From Myxococcales bacterium (lineage in GTDB: Bacteria; Myxococcota_A; Polyangia; Polyangiales; Polyangiaceae): 44,709 nucleotides of DNA. Below the pieces are notes generated by a model, which searched no databases, was not told the origin of the DNA, and saw only the letters and a program-made list of their open reading frames with translations. Every line of letters starts with the position of its first letter. Position 1 is the stretch's first letter. Below, in pieces: positions 25,819 through 37,427 of this stretch. The DNA lies in assembly GCA_016191785.1 (NCBI GenBank), contig JACPVJ010000026.1, positions 1 through 44,709 on the forward strand, written 5' to 3'. The position numbers and the translations under genes were made by a program.

Positions 25819-26523
25819 TCACTTGCAGTCGAAGTCGAACGAGCCGGACACCTCGCCGTGACCCGCGCCCGCGTTCGACCACTTCGCGCTGAAGGTTCCA
25901 GCGATGGGCTGCTGCGCCGCGCCGGCCTTGGTGACCGTGATGACATTCTCGGTTGCATTCGCGTCGTCCTGGTCCATCGGCGTGCCCATCGAGTCACCCA
26001 TCTTCAGCCCGCCGCCCGCGACGCCCTTGAAGTCGTGAGGGCCTGCCGTGCCTTGGGCGGAGGGCAGGTGAAACCAGAGCTGAAACTGATCAATGTCGGC
26101 GACCTTGCCCGCTGGCCGGCAGAACGCGAACCACTGGAGGCTCTGACACATCAGGCTTCCCTGGTTGAAGTTGCTGAAGTCGCAATCGAACGAGAAGCTC
26201 GAGCCCTTGTAGGTCCCGGTTCCCTTCAGGCCCTTGCCACCAGCGCTGCTGCCGCCCGTGCCTCCCGTTGCCGTTCCACCGGTGCCGGCGCCACCTGTGC
26301 CGCCCGTCGCCGCTCCGCCTGCGCCGGCCGCGCCGGCCGCGCCGGCCGCGCCGCCCGTCGCCGTTCCACCCGCGCCCGCGGCCCCCCCCGCTGCGCTGCC
26401 ACCGCTTCCGCCCGAGCCACTTCCACCGCCGGAGCCGCCGCCGCCATCGTCGTCACCACAGCCGATGAGAATGGGCAGAGCGATGAATGAAAGGAGCGCA
26501 GCAATCCGAAAATGTCGGTTCAT
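25819..26523 (-). CDS. Gly-rich linker lipoprotein with Cys-containing C-terminal domain
   Basis: A 234-residue predicted lipoprotein (FRIAALLSFIALPILIGC lipobox). Residues about 22-95 are a Gly/Ala/Thr repeat linker (GGTGGAGTGGTATGGTGGSS). The remaining 140 residues form a small domain: GTGTYKGSSFSFDCDFSNFNQGSLMCQSLQWFAFC, IDQFQLWFHLPS, and VSGSFDFDC at the end, with Cys pairs likely in disulfides. It looks like a small beta-sandwich of the kind found at the end of such linkers; no family is recognised. A longer in-frame extension to 28917 only shadows the molybdopterin enzyme. Upstream, 26524-26735 shows no clear gene or promoter. Confidence 0.75.
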   Translation of the reverse strand: MNRHFRIAALLSFIALPILIGCGDDDGGGGSGGGSGSGGSGGSAAGGAAGAGGTATGGAAGAAGAAGAGGAATGGTGGAGTGGTATGGTGGSSAGGKGLKGTGTYKGSSFSFDCDFSNFNQGSLMCQSLQWFAFCRPAGKVADIDQFQLWFHLPSAQGTAGPHDFKGVAGGGLKMGDSMGTPMDQDDANATENVITVTKAGAAQQPIAGTFSAKWSNAGAGHGEVSGSFDFDCK

Positions 26524-26735
26524 TTGACCGAAAAAGTTACCCGGCCCCGAGCGCGCGAGCAAGCAGAATGAGCCACCGAGGCGCCGGCGCCAACTTTGGC
26601 GGGGCGTGCCGAAGCGCCACGCGGCCCAGAGCGCACGTGGCGATCGTGAAGCCGAGATCAGTTCGCACTCGCCGCAGTGCTCGGGGCGTCGCAGCGCTTC
26701 TGCTTCGCCCTGCCTCGAGGGACGCCCGCCAAAGG

Positions 26736-28942
<2,207 letters not shown>

Positions 28943-28946
<4 letters not shown>

Positions 28947-29086
28947 GACTCGCGGTGCTCCCACACGTTCAGGTGTGACTCGGCCGCGGCTTCGCCCACC
29001 TCGGGTTCGTCGTAGACGAGCATAGCCCACGACGGCTCGGACGCTCTAGCTCTCTTGGCAAGAGCCTCGCGGGCGCGTTCAAGCAT
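28943..29086 (-). CDS. Possible micro-protein coupled to molybdopterin enzyme
   Basis: A 47-residue frame (MLERAREALAKRARASEPSW then AMLVYDEPEVGEAAAESHLN) ends in an ATGA overlap with the molybdopterin oxidoreductase start. The hydrophilic, acidic C-terminal half and the coupling are reasons to keep it, but I recognise no family and its start lies only 17 bases from the divergent lipoprotein gene at 29103. A longer start at 29137 would run into that gene. Confidence 0.4.
29056..29071 (+). promoter_or_regulatory. Weak sigma-54-like promoter candidate
   Basis: TGGCAAGAGCCTCGCG has GG (29057-29058) and GC (29069-29070) ten bases apart, as required, but the -12 box is TCGC rather than TTGC. It is suitably placed for the lipoprotein gene starting at 29103, with start of transcription expected near 29082. 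It lies within the possible micro-protein frame on the other strand. Confidence 0.25.
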
Positions 29087-29102
29087 GTGTAGAGTTTCGT
29101 TG

Positions 29103-29657
29103 ATGCGGAGGGTGATCGCCATCGCGCTCGCGCTCACGAGCTCGTGTCACGAGTCGAAGTCGCGCGAGACCGTGACCGTCGCGCCCAGCGCCGGCGCGGT
29201 GGAGCCGCACGCCGCCACCCCCGCGTCGAGCCTCGCACCGCCTGCGAGCGCGCCCGGCCCGGCACCGAAAACGCCAGACCCGGACCCGGCACGGGTCTGC
29301 CCGGACGCCGGGCCGCCGAAGGGCAGTCCGATCACCCTGGCGTACACGCAAGTGTTCGTGCCGAGCCGCCCTGGACAGCGCACCGGGACGAGCTTCTCGG
29401 TGGTGTTCCGCGGCGAGGCAGTGTCTGTCCCCCCGGCGAGCGCGATCTACTCGTGGTGCAGCGCAGACGAGACCGACGACCCTTCCACATTCGAGCTTCG
29501 TTGCCACAAGCGCGCGGAGCCGGTGTGCACGATCCGGGTGAGCGAACAGAGCGTCGCGTTCGAGTGCGGAACGGTGAAGCGCGAAATCGAGGTCCCCTGC
29601 GGCGTGCGCGCCACGCTGAAGCTCGGGCGCCTTCCAGGCACGCTCTCGTATCGCTGA
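29103..29657 (+). CDS. Pro/Ala-linker lipoprotein
   Basis: A 184-residue predicted lipoprotein (MRRVIAIALALTSSC). After a Pro/Ala-rich spacer (PASSLAPPASAPGPAPKTPDPDPARVC) there is a 100-residue domain with strands FSVVFRGEAVSVPPASAIYSWC, FELRCHKRAEPVCTIRVSEQSVAFECGTVKREIEVPCG, with several paired Cys. I do not recognise the family. The ATG was chosen for the lipobox; an in-frame ATG 48 bases upstream would give a non-secreted Arg-rich start. Confidence 0.65.
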   Translation: MRRVIAIALALTSSCHESKSRETVTVAPSAGAVEPHAATPASSLAPPASAPGPAPKTPDPDPARVCPDAGPPKGSPITLAYTQVFVPSRPGQRTGTSFSVVFRGEAVSVPPASAIYSWCSADETDDPSTFELRCHKRAEPVCTIRVSEQSVAFECGTVKREIEVPCGVRATLKLGRLPGTLSYR

Positions 29658-29670
29658 GGTCGGGGAACGG

Positions 29671-30393
29671 TCAGTCCGGCGGGCTCAGACACTCGGCGTG
29701 GGTGGCGGCACAGGAACGGCAGTCCACCCACCGGTCTTGCCCGGGAAAGCAGGGTTGCGGTTCGTCGATCTGTTCGGTCGAAGCGCACTGGAAGCCCGGC
29801 TGCTTCAAATCGTCCGCCTCCAGCGGGTAAGAGATCAGGCACCCGCTGCACACGTCGATCGGGAGGTCGAACGGCGCCGAGAGGTGCCGCACTCCGTGGA
29901 GCGTCTGGCCTTCGACTCGAATTCGCGCGCTGAGCCTGGACGTCCCGCCGTTCTGGGTTTCGGAGGCAGGCACGAGCGCCGCAATGTCAGCTGCCTCCAG
30001 GAGCGTGACCAACGCGACACCCCAGCCGCCGAGCTCGGCACCTTGGCTTTCGACGAATCCGCCGGTCGCGACGTCTTTCGTCACGGCGACGACGCCGTCT
30101 CGGTCTCGGACTGAAACTTGAGCACGTTCGAGCACGACGGACTCGTAGTCAGCGGGCAACGTGTTCCCGACCAAGATGGCGGCGTCGTACCGGGTACGCA
30201 GGGCCACGTCGAGCACCCCCGTCAGCCACGACACGGCCATCGGATCGGGCTTCGCGATGCACTCACCCGGCTCGAGCGCGAGCACTTTCCGGATGAAGAG
30301 TGCGGGTGGCGTCCCCGCTTCACCGTCGATCTCGGTTCGGCCCGAGCACGCGACCAGCGCGAGTGGCAAAAGCAGCGTGGCGCCCTTCCCCAT
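29671..30393 (-). CDS. Hypothetical lipoprotein with conserved SGRTE start
   Basis: A 240-residue predicted lipoprotein (MGKGATLLLPLALVACSGRTEIDG). The SGRTE segment directly after the lipobox is common in myxobacterial lipoproteins of unknown role. The mature part has a beta-rich domain with LDVALRTRYDAAILVGNTLPADYESVVLERAQVSVRD and a Cys-rich C-terminus (DVCSGCLISYPLEADD, CFPGQDRWVDCRSCAATHAEC), which may hold disulfides or a metal. It sits just 5' of nothing coupled and convergently to the Pro/Ala lipoprotein. It may be cotranscribed with cassette 2, whose last gene ends 80 bases upstream. Confidence 0.7.
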   Translation of the reverse strand: MGKGATLLLPLALVACSGRTEIDGEAGTPPALFIRKVLALEPGECIAKPDPMAVSWLTGVLDVALRTRYDAAILVGNTLPADYESVVLERAQVSVRDRDGVVAVTKDVATGGFVESQGAELGGWGVALVTLLEAADIAALVPASETQNGGTSRLSARIRVEGQTLHGVRHLSAPFDLPIDVCSGCLISYPLEADDLKQPGFQCASTEQIDEPQPCFPGQDRWVDCRSCAATHAECLSPPD

Positions 30394-30472
30394 CGTGGTG
30401 GCTCGAGCTTAGGGCACTCTCCGAGGTTGCCGCCAGGGGTTCCAGCCGGCTTCGACTCGCCGGCGTGGGAGT

Positions 30473-31132
30473 CTACGGCGGGGTCGTCGGCCCGAAGGTG
30501 ACGGTCGCCGCCAGGCCGAACTGGAGCACCAGGTACATGACCGGCGCCTTCAGCGGCTCGCCGGGGGGCGCGACCGCGCCGCCGCCCGACTTCGGACCCG
30601 AATCGTAGAAGCCAACGTCTTGGCGCGCGTACGGGCCGAGCCTGACGTGGTCCCACACGAACACGTCGAGGCCCAACCCAGCGCCGAGCCCGGAGTCCGC
30701 GGCGGATGTGGTCGCCTCCCCGGTGGCTCCTCGGAGATGCAGAGTCACGGAGGCTTCGAGCCAGCCGTCGAAGCGCGGCGAGTCGAGCAAGTAGTAGCGG
30801 GCCCCAAGCCGATACACGGTCTCATGCACGGTCAGCGAATCGCCGTTCGGCGGCTGCCACCGAAACCAGGCACGGTCTCCGCCCACGATGACCGCGAACC
30901 CGCGGCTGGGACGAACCAGCCCGGTGACGCCCGCGGCGTAGCCGAGGCTCTCGACACCCTCACAGGGCGCGGCGCAATCGCCGACAGCGCCCGCAAAGTG
31001 CGTGGAGATCCCGAGCAAGTGCCGTGGGTAGACGCGCGGCTGGTGCTCGGGGTGAGGCACGACCGGCGCGAGCTCTGCAGACGCGTTGCCGGCGACCAAT
31101 AGCAATAGGATGAGCGCTCGCGCCGTGGGCAT
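30473..31132 (-). CDS. Predicted outer-membrane barrel protein, cassette 2 third gene
   Basis: A 219-residue protein with signal MPTARALILLLLVAGNASA. Strands with small and aromatic residues (YAAGVTGLVRPSRGFAVIVGGDRAWFRW, YRLGARYYLLDSPRFDGWLEASVTLHL, GLGAGLGLDVFVWDHVRLGPYARQDVGF, YLVLQFGLAATVTFG) indicate a small outer-membrane barrel. It starts 9 bases after the stop of the cassette 2 lipoprotein, with GAAGG before the ATG, so it belongs to the same operon. It is not related to the third gene of cassette 1. Confidence 0.7.
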   Translation of the reverse strand: MPTARALILLLLVAGNASAELAPVVPHPEHQPRVYPRHLLGISTHFAGAVGDCAAPCEGVESLGYAAGVTGLVRPSRGFAVIVGGDRAWFRWQPPNGDSLTVHETVYRLGARYYLLDSPRFDGWLEASVTLHLRGATGEATTSAADSGLGAGLGLDVFVWDHVRLGPYARQDVGFYDSGPKSGGGAVAPPGEPLKAPVMYLVLQFGLAATVTFGPTTPP

Positions 31133-31141
31133 GTGTGACCT

Positions 31142-32617
31142 TCAGTTCAGTGGCTTCGCGAGCTGGTCGAGCTTCGCGAGCTCCAGCCGGAACATCCGCC
31201 GGATGATCTTCGGATCGCCGTTCGGGGGGTCTTGCGCGCCGTAGTAGAAGTGGGTCGGAGTGATCGCCCAGGCGTCTGTGTGGATGCTGTGGCCGGGCGC
31301 TGGCCCGAGCTCCCAGAGCTTGCCGGTCGAGGTGTTGATGACCAGGAAGTAGATGTCGTTCGCGTCCAGGTAGCCCGCGTCGGTCACCCGGGCCAGGATG
31401 ACCGCGCCGTAGTCGCCCCAGGCTCGCAGCGGCACGTTGCCGATGGCCGCGAATCCGAGGCCCGGCAGGTCGGGGCTCCAGGCGACCGGCGGCCCCGACG
31501 AGTCGTACTTTCGGGGCGCCCACCAGAAGCGAGCCTTGGTGGGGTTGGGCTGCTGCTTGCAGCCGCCGCCCTCGACGGCGAGGCTGACTATCGCTGTGGG
31601 AGTAACCGCGATCAAGCAGGTTCCGGGAGGCGCCGGGTCGAAGAGGGTCCGCACGCCCTTGCCGTCCGTCGCCCAAGCGCGGATCCTCGCCGGCTTCGAC
31701 GCGGGGTAGTCCGTCCACGCCGCGAGATCGCCTTGCCCGGCTCCCAGGTGCGAGGCCGACGGCGTTTCGAGAGGCTTCCACTGGCTCACCTTGGGATCGA
31801 GCAGTGCCCAGACACCGCCCTTTCCGGTCATGAACAACGCGCCGCCGTTGGCGTCGATGTCGAACTCGACCAGTCCGATCGGCAGAGTGGAGCTCAGTTT
31901 GGCGGGTTGCGAGAACACCCACGGGCCGCCGGCCAGGGGCGCGGTCGCCCGCACCTCACTCCCTGGGTCGCCGCCGAGCAGGACGTTGGCGCGCGCGCTC
32001 TCCCTACCGTTGCCGAAGATGCAGGTGTCCCACTGAGCGTTGGGTTTCTTCCGCCCGCTGAGCGCGCCCACCGTGACGCCGTCGTCGAGCCGCACCACGC
32101 GGCGCACGTAGTGGTTGACCTCCTGCGTGTTCACCCAGACGTCGTACACGATGAACGCCGCCGGCCCGCCCGGCAGCTGGTGTGTGGCGGCGACCGGCAG
32201 TCCGGCCTTCCAAGCGAAGCCCTCGGCGAGTTCGGCGCGCTCGCACCCGCTGCCGCAGCCCTGCCAGGCGAGCTTCGCGAAGCCGATCTTGTCCGGCTTC
32301 GCCTCGTAGACGTAGCAGTCTGGCCGCGTGAACTCCGTCCCCGGTACCAGGCTCCACGCCTGCGGGTCGGAGAGCCACGCCTGCTCGGGCGACAGGCCGC
32401 CGTCGCTCGCGACGTAACCCGCGACGCCTCCACCTGCGGGAGCATCCGTGCTTCCGCCCCCGTTGCCCGCCGCGTCGGGAGGCGCCCCGCCGCCGCCAGG
32501 CGAGTCGAGCGACGCGTCTCCGCCGGTCCGGCTGCCCCGGCCACTGGGCTCGCCGTCGCACGCCCCGCAACGAAGCAGGCCGAGCGCAGCGAGCCCCAGG
32601 CCCACCCGTCGCGTCAC
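31142..32617 (-). CDS. Cassette 2 second gene: propeller-like lipoprotein, paralogue of 9980-11395
   Basis: A 491-residue predicted lipoprotein starting at GTG (VTRRVGLGLAALGLLRC lipobox), overlapping the upstream gene's TGA as GTGA. A Gly/Asp-rich linker leads into the shared domain: SLVPGTEFTRPDCYVYEA, KLAWQGCGSGCERAELAEGF, YVRRVVRLDDGVTVGAL, MTGKGGVWALLDPK, WATDGKGVRTLFDPAPPGTCLIAV, LRAWGDYGAVILARV. These blocks run in the same order in the cassette 1 gene. Recurrent short strands suggest a propeller. The longer upstream in-frame reading overlaps the neighbouring gene and is rejected. Confidence 0.78.
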   Translation of the reverse strand: MTRRVGLGLAALGLLRCGACDGEPSGRGSRTGGDASLDSPGGGGAPPDAAGNGGGSTDAPAGGGVAGYVASDGGLSPEQAWLSDPQAWSLVPGTEFTRPDCYVYEAKPDKIGFAKLAWQGCGSGCERAELAEGFAWKAGLPVAATHQLPGGPAAFIVYDVWVNTQEVNHYVRRVVRLDDGVTVGALSGRKKPNAQWDTCIFGNGRESARANVLLGGDPGSEVRATAPLAGGPWVFSQPAKLSSTLPIGLVEFDIDANGGALFMTGKGGVWALLDPKVSQWKPLETPSASHLGAGQGDLAAWTDYPASKPARIRAWATDGKGVRTLFDPAPPGTCLIAVTPTAIVSLAVEGGGCKQQPNPTKARFWWAPRKYDSSGPPVAWSPDLPGLGFAAIGNVPLRAWGDYGAVILARVTDAGYLDANDIYFLVINTSTGKLWELGPAPGHSIHTDAWAITPTHFYYGAQDPPNGDPKIIRRMFRLELAKLDQLAKPLN

Positions 32618-34244
32618 AGTCCGGAGCACGGGAGCGGACCCACGAACTGATTCGCCGTGAGGGTGCGGTACTCGACCTTGCCGGAAGCGCTCCGGACCGC
32701 GATCACCGGATCGCGTTCGCCCATCGCCGGCTGTCCGATGAGCCTCCCGAGCCCGGTGTGACTCCCTGCATAGTGGACACCAGTGGGCTTCGGCAGGAGA
32801 CGCCACACCTTGTACGCATGCTTCTGGGCGCCGAGGAGCAACAGTCTTCCGTCACCGGTCGCCGACAGCCAGAGCTGGTCGAAGAAGCCCAGATACGGCC
32901 AGCTGACGAGCTCCTCCGCCGTCCCCTCGCGCACGTCGTAGGCGGTCAACCGGGCCCGGCGGAGCTTCCCGCCGAGGTTCACCTCGTCGTCGAGATCGAG
33001 CACGTAGAGCCTCGCGCTGGACTCGTCGTACGTGACGGCGAGCACCTGGGACGACGGCACGACGTCAGCGTGCTCACCGACGATTTGCCAGCTTCGGTCG
33101 GCGATGGTGTAGCGCCAGATCGCCTGGCTCGCGTCCCCGCCCGCCGACCGACCACCGACCATGTAGACAGCCTCCTCGACCCCAGAGAGCGCCGCTCGAA
33201 CGTCGGAGCGCGCGCGTGGGATCGACCCTCCGCCCGGCGCGGCGACCGCGACGGCGGCTGGGACGTCGCCATCACCAACCCGTCGTTCCGTCGTCAGCCC
33301 GGTGGCAGTGCCCCGCACGATCTCGACAACAGCCGACGCGCTGAAGTCTCTCGGGAAGGAGACGGCCTGGACGTTGCCGCGCTCGGGCAGCTGGCGGATG
33401 CGATGCGCCGGCTCGGTCGGCGTGAGCCACATCCTGCTGGGGTCGCCGAGCAGCGCAACAACGCCGGGCGAGAGGGCGCCGGTCACGTCGTGGGCGGGCG
33501 CGGGCTGCGACAGCGCCGCGACCGAGCCACCGGACTTGGAGAGCAGCACGGGGCCGGTGAACGCCTGGGAGAAGTCGGTGAGCGCGGGCTCGAGCAGGTA
33601 GAGCTTCGGGTTGTACCACTCGAGGCAGGGGATCCCGAAGCAGTCGCTGGGCAGGATGGGATTGGGCTTCGGGATGTAGGTCTTGATCGCGGGTGCGTCG
33701 ACGATCTGGAACACGTCCCTGAGCGCCGCGCTGCCGTCGCGCGGACTGGCGGCCGGGCCTTGGGTGGTGGTGAACAGGGCAGCGTGCGCCTTGCAGGACT
33801 CGACCCCGGCGCCGCACACACCCTGGCCAAGGAGCTTCGCGCTCGTCAGATCGTCACGCCAGCGCCAGCGCAGGTTCATCGACCCCGCCACGCCCGGAGA
33901 GAACGGCTGAGAGATGAGCGTGACCCCGTCCGAGCCGAGGATCGGATTGTCCGTGAGCAGCGTGATGCTCGGGATTTTCCAGCTGCTCGGATCGTTCATC
34001 GGATCCAGGTAGCTACACTGGCTGGATTGTTGCACGCACTGGTGCAGCGGCCGAGGTGCCCCGTCCAATGCAAAGCAATTGCACGCACGATATCCCCAGG
34101 CCCGCTTGGCTCAGCCGAGCTGCAGGCCGTTGCGAGCGCAGCAGCAAGCAGCGTGACAGCCTGGGCTATTCGACGGCCGGGTGCCCCCCCCTGCGAACGC
34201 CGTGCCACCGACACTCCTATCGACGAAGTCGCTCCGCTCGCCAT
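32614..34244 (-). pseudogene. Frame-broken cassette 2 first gene (lipoprotein signal plus propeller-like region)
   Basis: The ATG at 34244 follows GGGAGGTGG at good spacing and opens a lipoprotein signal (AQAVTLLAAALATAC). After SSAEPSGPGD, at about 34085-34110, coding shifts to another frame. That frame reads YRACNCFALDG and continues to 32614 as a region homologous to the C-terminal 500 residues of the cassette 1 gene (YRHCSCVVDG there). Shared blocks include RDVFQIVDAPA, VPSSQVLAVTYDESSARLYVLDLDD and the terminal PCSGL. The protease and TSP3 modules present in cassette 1 are absent. The 3' frame could be read from a TTG at 34068 but would lack a signal. A deletion with frameshift is the simplest reading; assembly error is possible. 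Confidence 0.62.
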
Positions 34245-34415
34245 GATCCACCTCCCGCTGGCCGTGACTAGACCAGCCCACGCGCGCACCGGTCAAGGGT
34301 GTGAATCGGCATACCGAATCCCACACGCCGAGCCGGTGACACAGTCCTTGGCGCGCCACCCCTTCACTTGCGGAAACGGATCGGCACGGTCGAGAGCACG
34401 CCGGCGCACTCACCG

Positions 34416-36080
34416 CTACGGACACGTCTCGCCGACCCTGCGCACCCACGGCGTGGACCCGCCCACGTTGACGTTCGAGCGGCAGTAGCCCGCCCTCACG
34501 AAGCGCGCGAACGGCTCGTACTGCATGATCGAACGGTTGCCCATGGTCATGGCCGAGTCGAAGATGATGGCGGGCTTCGACTCGCCGAGCTCACGCAGCA
34601 AGATCTCTTGGGACCCCGGCGCCACTTGAGCGGCTTCGACGTCCGGCGCCCGGCTAAGGAACGGGATGAAGCCGCTCGGAAAGGTGGTGTAGAGGTAGCG
34701 TGACGCGGGCCTGCGCTGGCACGCCGTGTACGGCGCGGGGTCGAACCCCCAGAGGAAAATCGAGTCGCCGCGCTGGCTGTTGGCCCGCACGAACTTGCAG
34801 ATCGGCCAGTCGTGGGTCCGGAAGCCGCCGTGCCCCTTCTGCTGGTACTGCCGCACGCGGACCGTCCAGCCCGCGATGGCGATGGCCGCGGCGGGCACGA
34901 TCACCAGCAGCCGGCCGGCGGTCGTCCGGAGCCAGCGCTTGCGCGTCACGAAGGCGCTCTGCTCGAGCACGCGCTCGATGACCCAGCCGCCGAACAGCCC
35001 GGCCCAGGGCAGCACCTGCAGGTAGTAGTGGCCGAAGTCTCGCCGGCCGCCGTTGGAGGCGGCGAGCGCCACCACGGCCTGGAGCATGATGGTGACCTCG
35101 GCGCCGCGGGCGTCGAGCGCGCGTGGAAGGTCGCGGAGGCCGCGTGCGCGCGAGAGCGCGTGGAAGAGCGCCACGCCGATCAGCGGCGCTGCGATCACCA
35201 AGAGATCGAACTTGCGGGTCCAGAACAGCTCGAACAACGACTGCGCGTGGGGTCCGATGCCTCCCACGTAGACCTGGGTGTTGTAGGTGAAGAAGAAGTA
35301 CCAGAACGTCGACAGCTCGCCCGCCAGGGCATAGCGCGCGACGACGAGCACGAGGGGCATGGCGGCCCCCAGACCAAACGCCAGGAGCCAGTACAACCGC
35401 TGGCGCCCGGGGACTTCGCGCCGCGCCACGGCGGCGCACACGAGCCAGAGGCCGTAGGGACCGAAGGCCACGAGCCCGACCTGCTTGGACAGCCCGCCCA
35501 GGGCGGTCAGTACCCCGGCGGCGGCGAGCCAGCCCAGCGCGGCGCGGCGCTCGGCGCGCGCGAGCCCCATGATCAAACAGGGCAGCGCGGCGAGCACGAA
35601 CACGTTGAGCACGTGCTCCGCGTTGGTCGCGAGCCCGTCGTGCAGGCTCAGCGAGCCGAGGCACACCGCGACGTAGCTGAGCGCCATGATGGCGCCCATC
35701 AACCCCCGGCGAAGCAAGGCCGCCGACAGAACCCCGAGCACCACGGTCGAGACCAGCAGCGCCCAGGCGAGCAGGCGCATCGCCAGCCAGCTCTCGGCCC
35801 CGAACGCCCGCACCGCAAGGGCGGCCACCCAGTAGAAGACGGGGCCGCGGTGGCTCACGCCGTCGACGTACGGCAACCAGCGACCCTCGATCATGCGGCG
35901 AGCGAAGGCGGTGGCGTAGCCCTCGTCCATGTCGTTGAGGACCGCAGCGCCGGGCTTGATGAAATACCAGCAGGCGTCCCCGATCAGCAGCAGCGCGCAG
36001 CCGAGCGCGAGGGCGGCGGGCACGTGTGGCACCCATCGCACGCGCGCGCGCCACAGGCTGCCGAACGGTCCCGCGCTCAT
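34416..36080 (-). CDS. GT39-like (PMT_2) polytopic glycosyltransferase
   Basis: A 554-residue integral membrane protein with roughly ten hydrophobic segments. Near the N-terminus, [38 protein letters not shown] has the Asp-Glu pair and the P-x-F/Y-Y context of GT39/PMT_2-type enzymes that use polyprenyl-linked sugars. Members of this group sit in the inner membrane and glycosylate lipids or proteins on the periplasmic side. The C-terminal 130 residues are a periplasmic-type domain ([30 protein letters not shown]) also seen in this family. The start is the ATG after a G-rich stretch; an upstream in-frame ATG adds six residues. Substrate unknown. Confidence 0.8.
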   Translation of the reverse strand: MSAGPFGSLWRARVRWVPHVPAALALGCALLLIGDACWYFIKPGAAVLNDMDEGYATAFARRMIEGRWLPYVDGVSHRGPVFYWVAALAVRAFGAESWLAMRLLAWALLVSTVVLGVLSAALLRRGLMGAIMALSYVAVCLGSLSLHDGLATNAEHVLNVFVLAALPCLIMGLARAERRAALGWLAAAGVLTALGGLSKQVGLVAFGPYGLWLVCAAVARREVPGRQRLYWLLAFGLGAAMPLVLVVARYALAGELSTFWYFFFTYNTQVYVGGIGPHAQSLFELFWTRKFDLLVIAAPLIGVALFHALSRARGLRDLPRALDARGAEVTIMLQAVVALAASNGGRRDFGHYYLQVLPWAGLFGGWVIERVLEQSAFVTRKRWLRTTAGRLLVIVPAAAIAIAGWTVRVRQYQQKGHGGFRTHDWPICKFVRANSQRGDSIFLWGFDPAPYTACQRRPASRYLYTTFPSGFIPFLSRAPDVEAAQVAPGSQEILLRELGESKPAIIFDSAMTMGNRSIMQYEPFARFVRAGYCRSNVNVGGSTPWVRRVGETCP

Positions 36081-36136
36081 TCCCCCCCGGCTATGCACCC
36101 TTGACGCGCGCTCGTCGAGGACAAAGCTCCGAGGGC

Positions 36137-36532
36137 ATGGCCGACTTCGAGGTCGAGGTGTTCTTCGATGGGGACTGCCCGCTCTGCATGAGAGAAATCC
36201 GCATGTTGATGCGGCTCGATGGCAAGCGGCAGCGCATCCGCTTCACGGACATCGCCGCGCCCGGGTTCGACCCGGCCTCGGTGGGCATGAGCTGGGAGCA
36301 GCTGATGCGCCGCATCCACGCGCGGCTCCCGGACGGCAGCGTCATCGACGGGGTCGAGGTCTTCCGCAGACTGTACTGTGCCGTGGGGTTCGGCCCCCTG
36401 GTGTGGCTGTCCCGCGCGCCCGGGATCAGCCAGGCCCTCGAATTCGGCTACGAGAAGTTCGCAGCGAACCGCCTCAGATGGACCGGCCGCTGTACGGACG
36501 CCTGTCAGATCCCCGCGCGCCGCTCGGCGTGA
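36137..36532 (+). CDS. DCC-family thiol-disulfide oxidoreductase (DUF393)
   Basis: A 131-residue cytoplasmic protein. [22 protein letters not shown] has the DGDCPLC motif (D-x-x-C-x-x-C) that names the DCC family. [25 protein letters not shown] in the second half is the usual continuation with the family's conserved Ala/Gly-rich helix. Members are thought to carry out thiol-disulfide exchange; physiological partners are poorly known. GAGGG precedes the ATG. It is transcribed divergently from the membrane glycosyltransferase with only 56 bases between the starts. Confidence 0.85.
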   Translation: MADFEVEVFFDGDCPLCMREIRMLMRLDGKRQRIRFTDIAAPGFDPASVGMSWEQLMRRIHARLPDGSVIDGVEVFRRLYCAVGFGPLVWLSRAPGISQALEFGYEKFAANRLRWTGRCTDACQIPARRSA

Positions 36533-36538
36533 GCGCGG

Positions 36539-37402
36539 TCACTTGCAGGCGATTGCGGGCGCTGTCTTCACGCTCGGGTTGCAGCCGAAGAACGTGCCGC
36601 CGTCCAGCGAGACCGAGGTCGGCAGGCAGTCCTGCCACTGCGTGCTGCCGCAGTACTTGTTCTTCGGGCTGATGCCGCTCAGAGCGGGCAGGTAGCCCGC
36701 TCCGACGCATTTGCCCGGGTCGTTGGGATCGGGGCCGCACTGCGCCGCCTTCTTGAAGTCCGAGCAGGCGTTGTCTTGGGTGTCGCAGTTGTAGTCGAAC
36801 GACACGCCGCCGGTGGTGTACCACCCGGTCGCCGAGCAGTGCGTGCTGTTCGGAAACGCTTCCTTGATCGAGTCGGCGCAGTCCTCGCACGCCCGAGGCT
36901 TCGAGCCGTCTTCGATCCAGTTTCCGCCGGACGGCTTGTTGCACGACGAGACCATCCCGTACGAGTTGCCGTAGGTGTCGCCGTCGTTGTCCTTGCACCA
37001 CTTCTTGACCGTGCAACCGCCGCCGCTGCCTCCGCTGCCGCCCGTGGCGGTTCCGCCCGTTCCGCCCGTGGTGGTGCCACCGCTGCCGCCGCTCGTGCCA
37101 CCGCTGCCGCCCGTGGTGCCACCGCTGCCGCCCGTGGTGGTGCCACCGCTGCCGCCCGTGGTGGTGCCACCGCTACCGCCCGTGGTGGTGCCACCGCTGC
37201 CGCCCGTGGTGGTGCCACCGCTGCTTCCGGCCGCCCCGCCCGAGCCACCGCTGACCGAGCCGCCGGCACCTGCGCTGCCGCCGGTGGTGGCACCGCCGGT
37301 GCCGGACCCGCCGCTGCCGAAGAGCTCAGCGTTGTCCTCGCCCCCGCACGCCATGACCCCGCCGATGACCGCCCCCACCACGACGATGAAACGCCCGCGC
37401 AT
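36539..37402 (-). CDS. MopE-like lipoprotein with tandem GGTTTGGS linker
   Basis: A 287-residue predicted lipoprotein (MRGRFIVVVGAVIGGVMAC) with GGAGG before the ATG. Residues about 30-135 are a Gly/Thr/Ser linker with repeated GGTTTGGS. The C-terminal domain has a MopE-like Asp/Cys pattern: CKDNDGDTYGNSYG (DxDxD) followed by CEDCADSIKEAFPNSTHC and DYNCDTQDNAC. It continues into a Cys-rich end with YCGSTQWQDCLP, GGTFFGCNPSV. Metal (probably calcium or copper) binding is plausible from the motif. A convincing sigma-54 promoter lies upstream at 37428-37443. Confidence 0.78.
   Translation of the reverse strand: MRGRFIVVVGAVIGGVMACGGEDNAELFGSGGSGTGGATTGGSAGAGGSVSGGSGGAAGSSGGTTTGGSGGTTTGGSGGTTTGGSGGTTTGGSGGTTGGSGGTSGGSGGTTTGGTGGTATGGSGGSGGGCTVKKWCKDNDGDTYGNSYGMVSSCNKPSGGNWIEDGSKPRACEDCADSIKEAFPNSTHCSATGWYTTGGVSFDYNCDTQDNACSDFKKAAQCGPDPNDPGKCVGAGYLPALSGISPKNKYCGSTQWQDCLPTSVSLDGGTFFGCNPSVKTAPAIACK
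37131..37226. repeat. Four tandem 24-bp units in lipoprotein linker
   Basis: Units begin at 37131, 37155, 37179 and 37203, each close to CCCGTGGTGGTGCCACCGCT plus GCCG; the second has one substitution and the last a variant end. They encode the GGTTTGGS linker on the minus strand and are multiples of three, so copy number can vary without a frameshift. Confidence 0.9.
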
Positions 37403-37427
37403 GCGCACCTCCAAACCCGTCCGCCGT

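Noticed and set aside
34654..36104. Long frames on both strands overlapping the membrane glycosyltransferase
   Set aside because: Arg/Ala/Pro-rich shadows; only one frame shows hydrophobic helices and GT39-like motifs.
37047..37226. Possible CRISPR array
   Set aside because: The 24-bp repeats are contiguous with no spacers and encode an in-frame protein linker.
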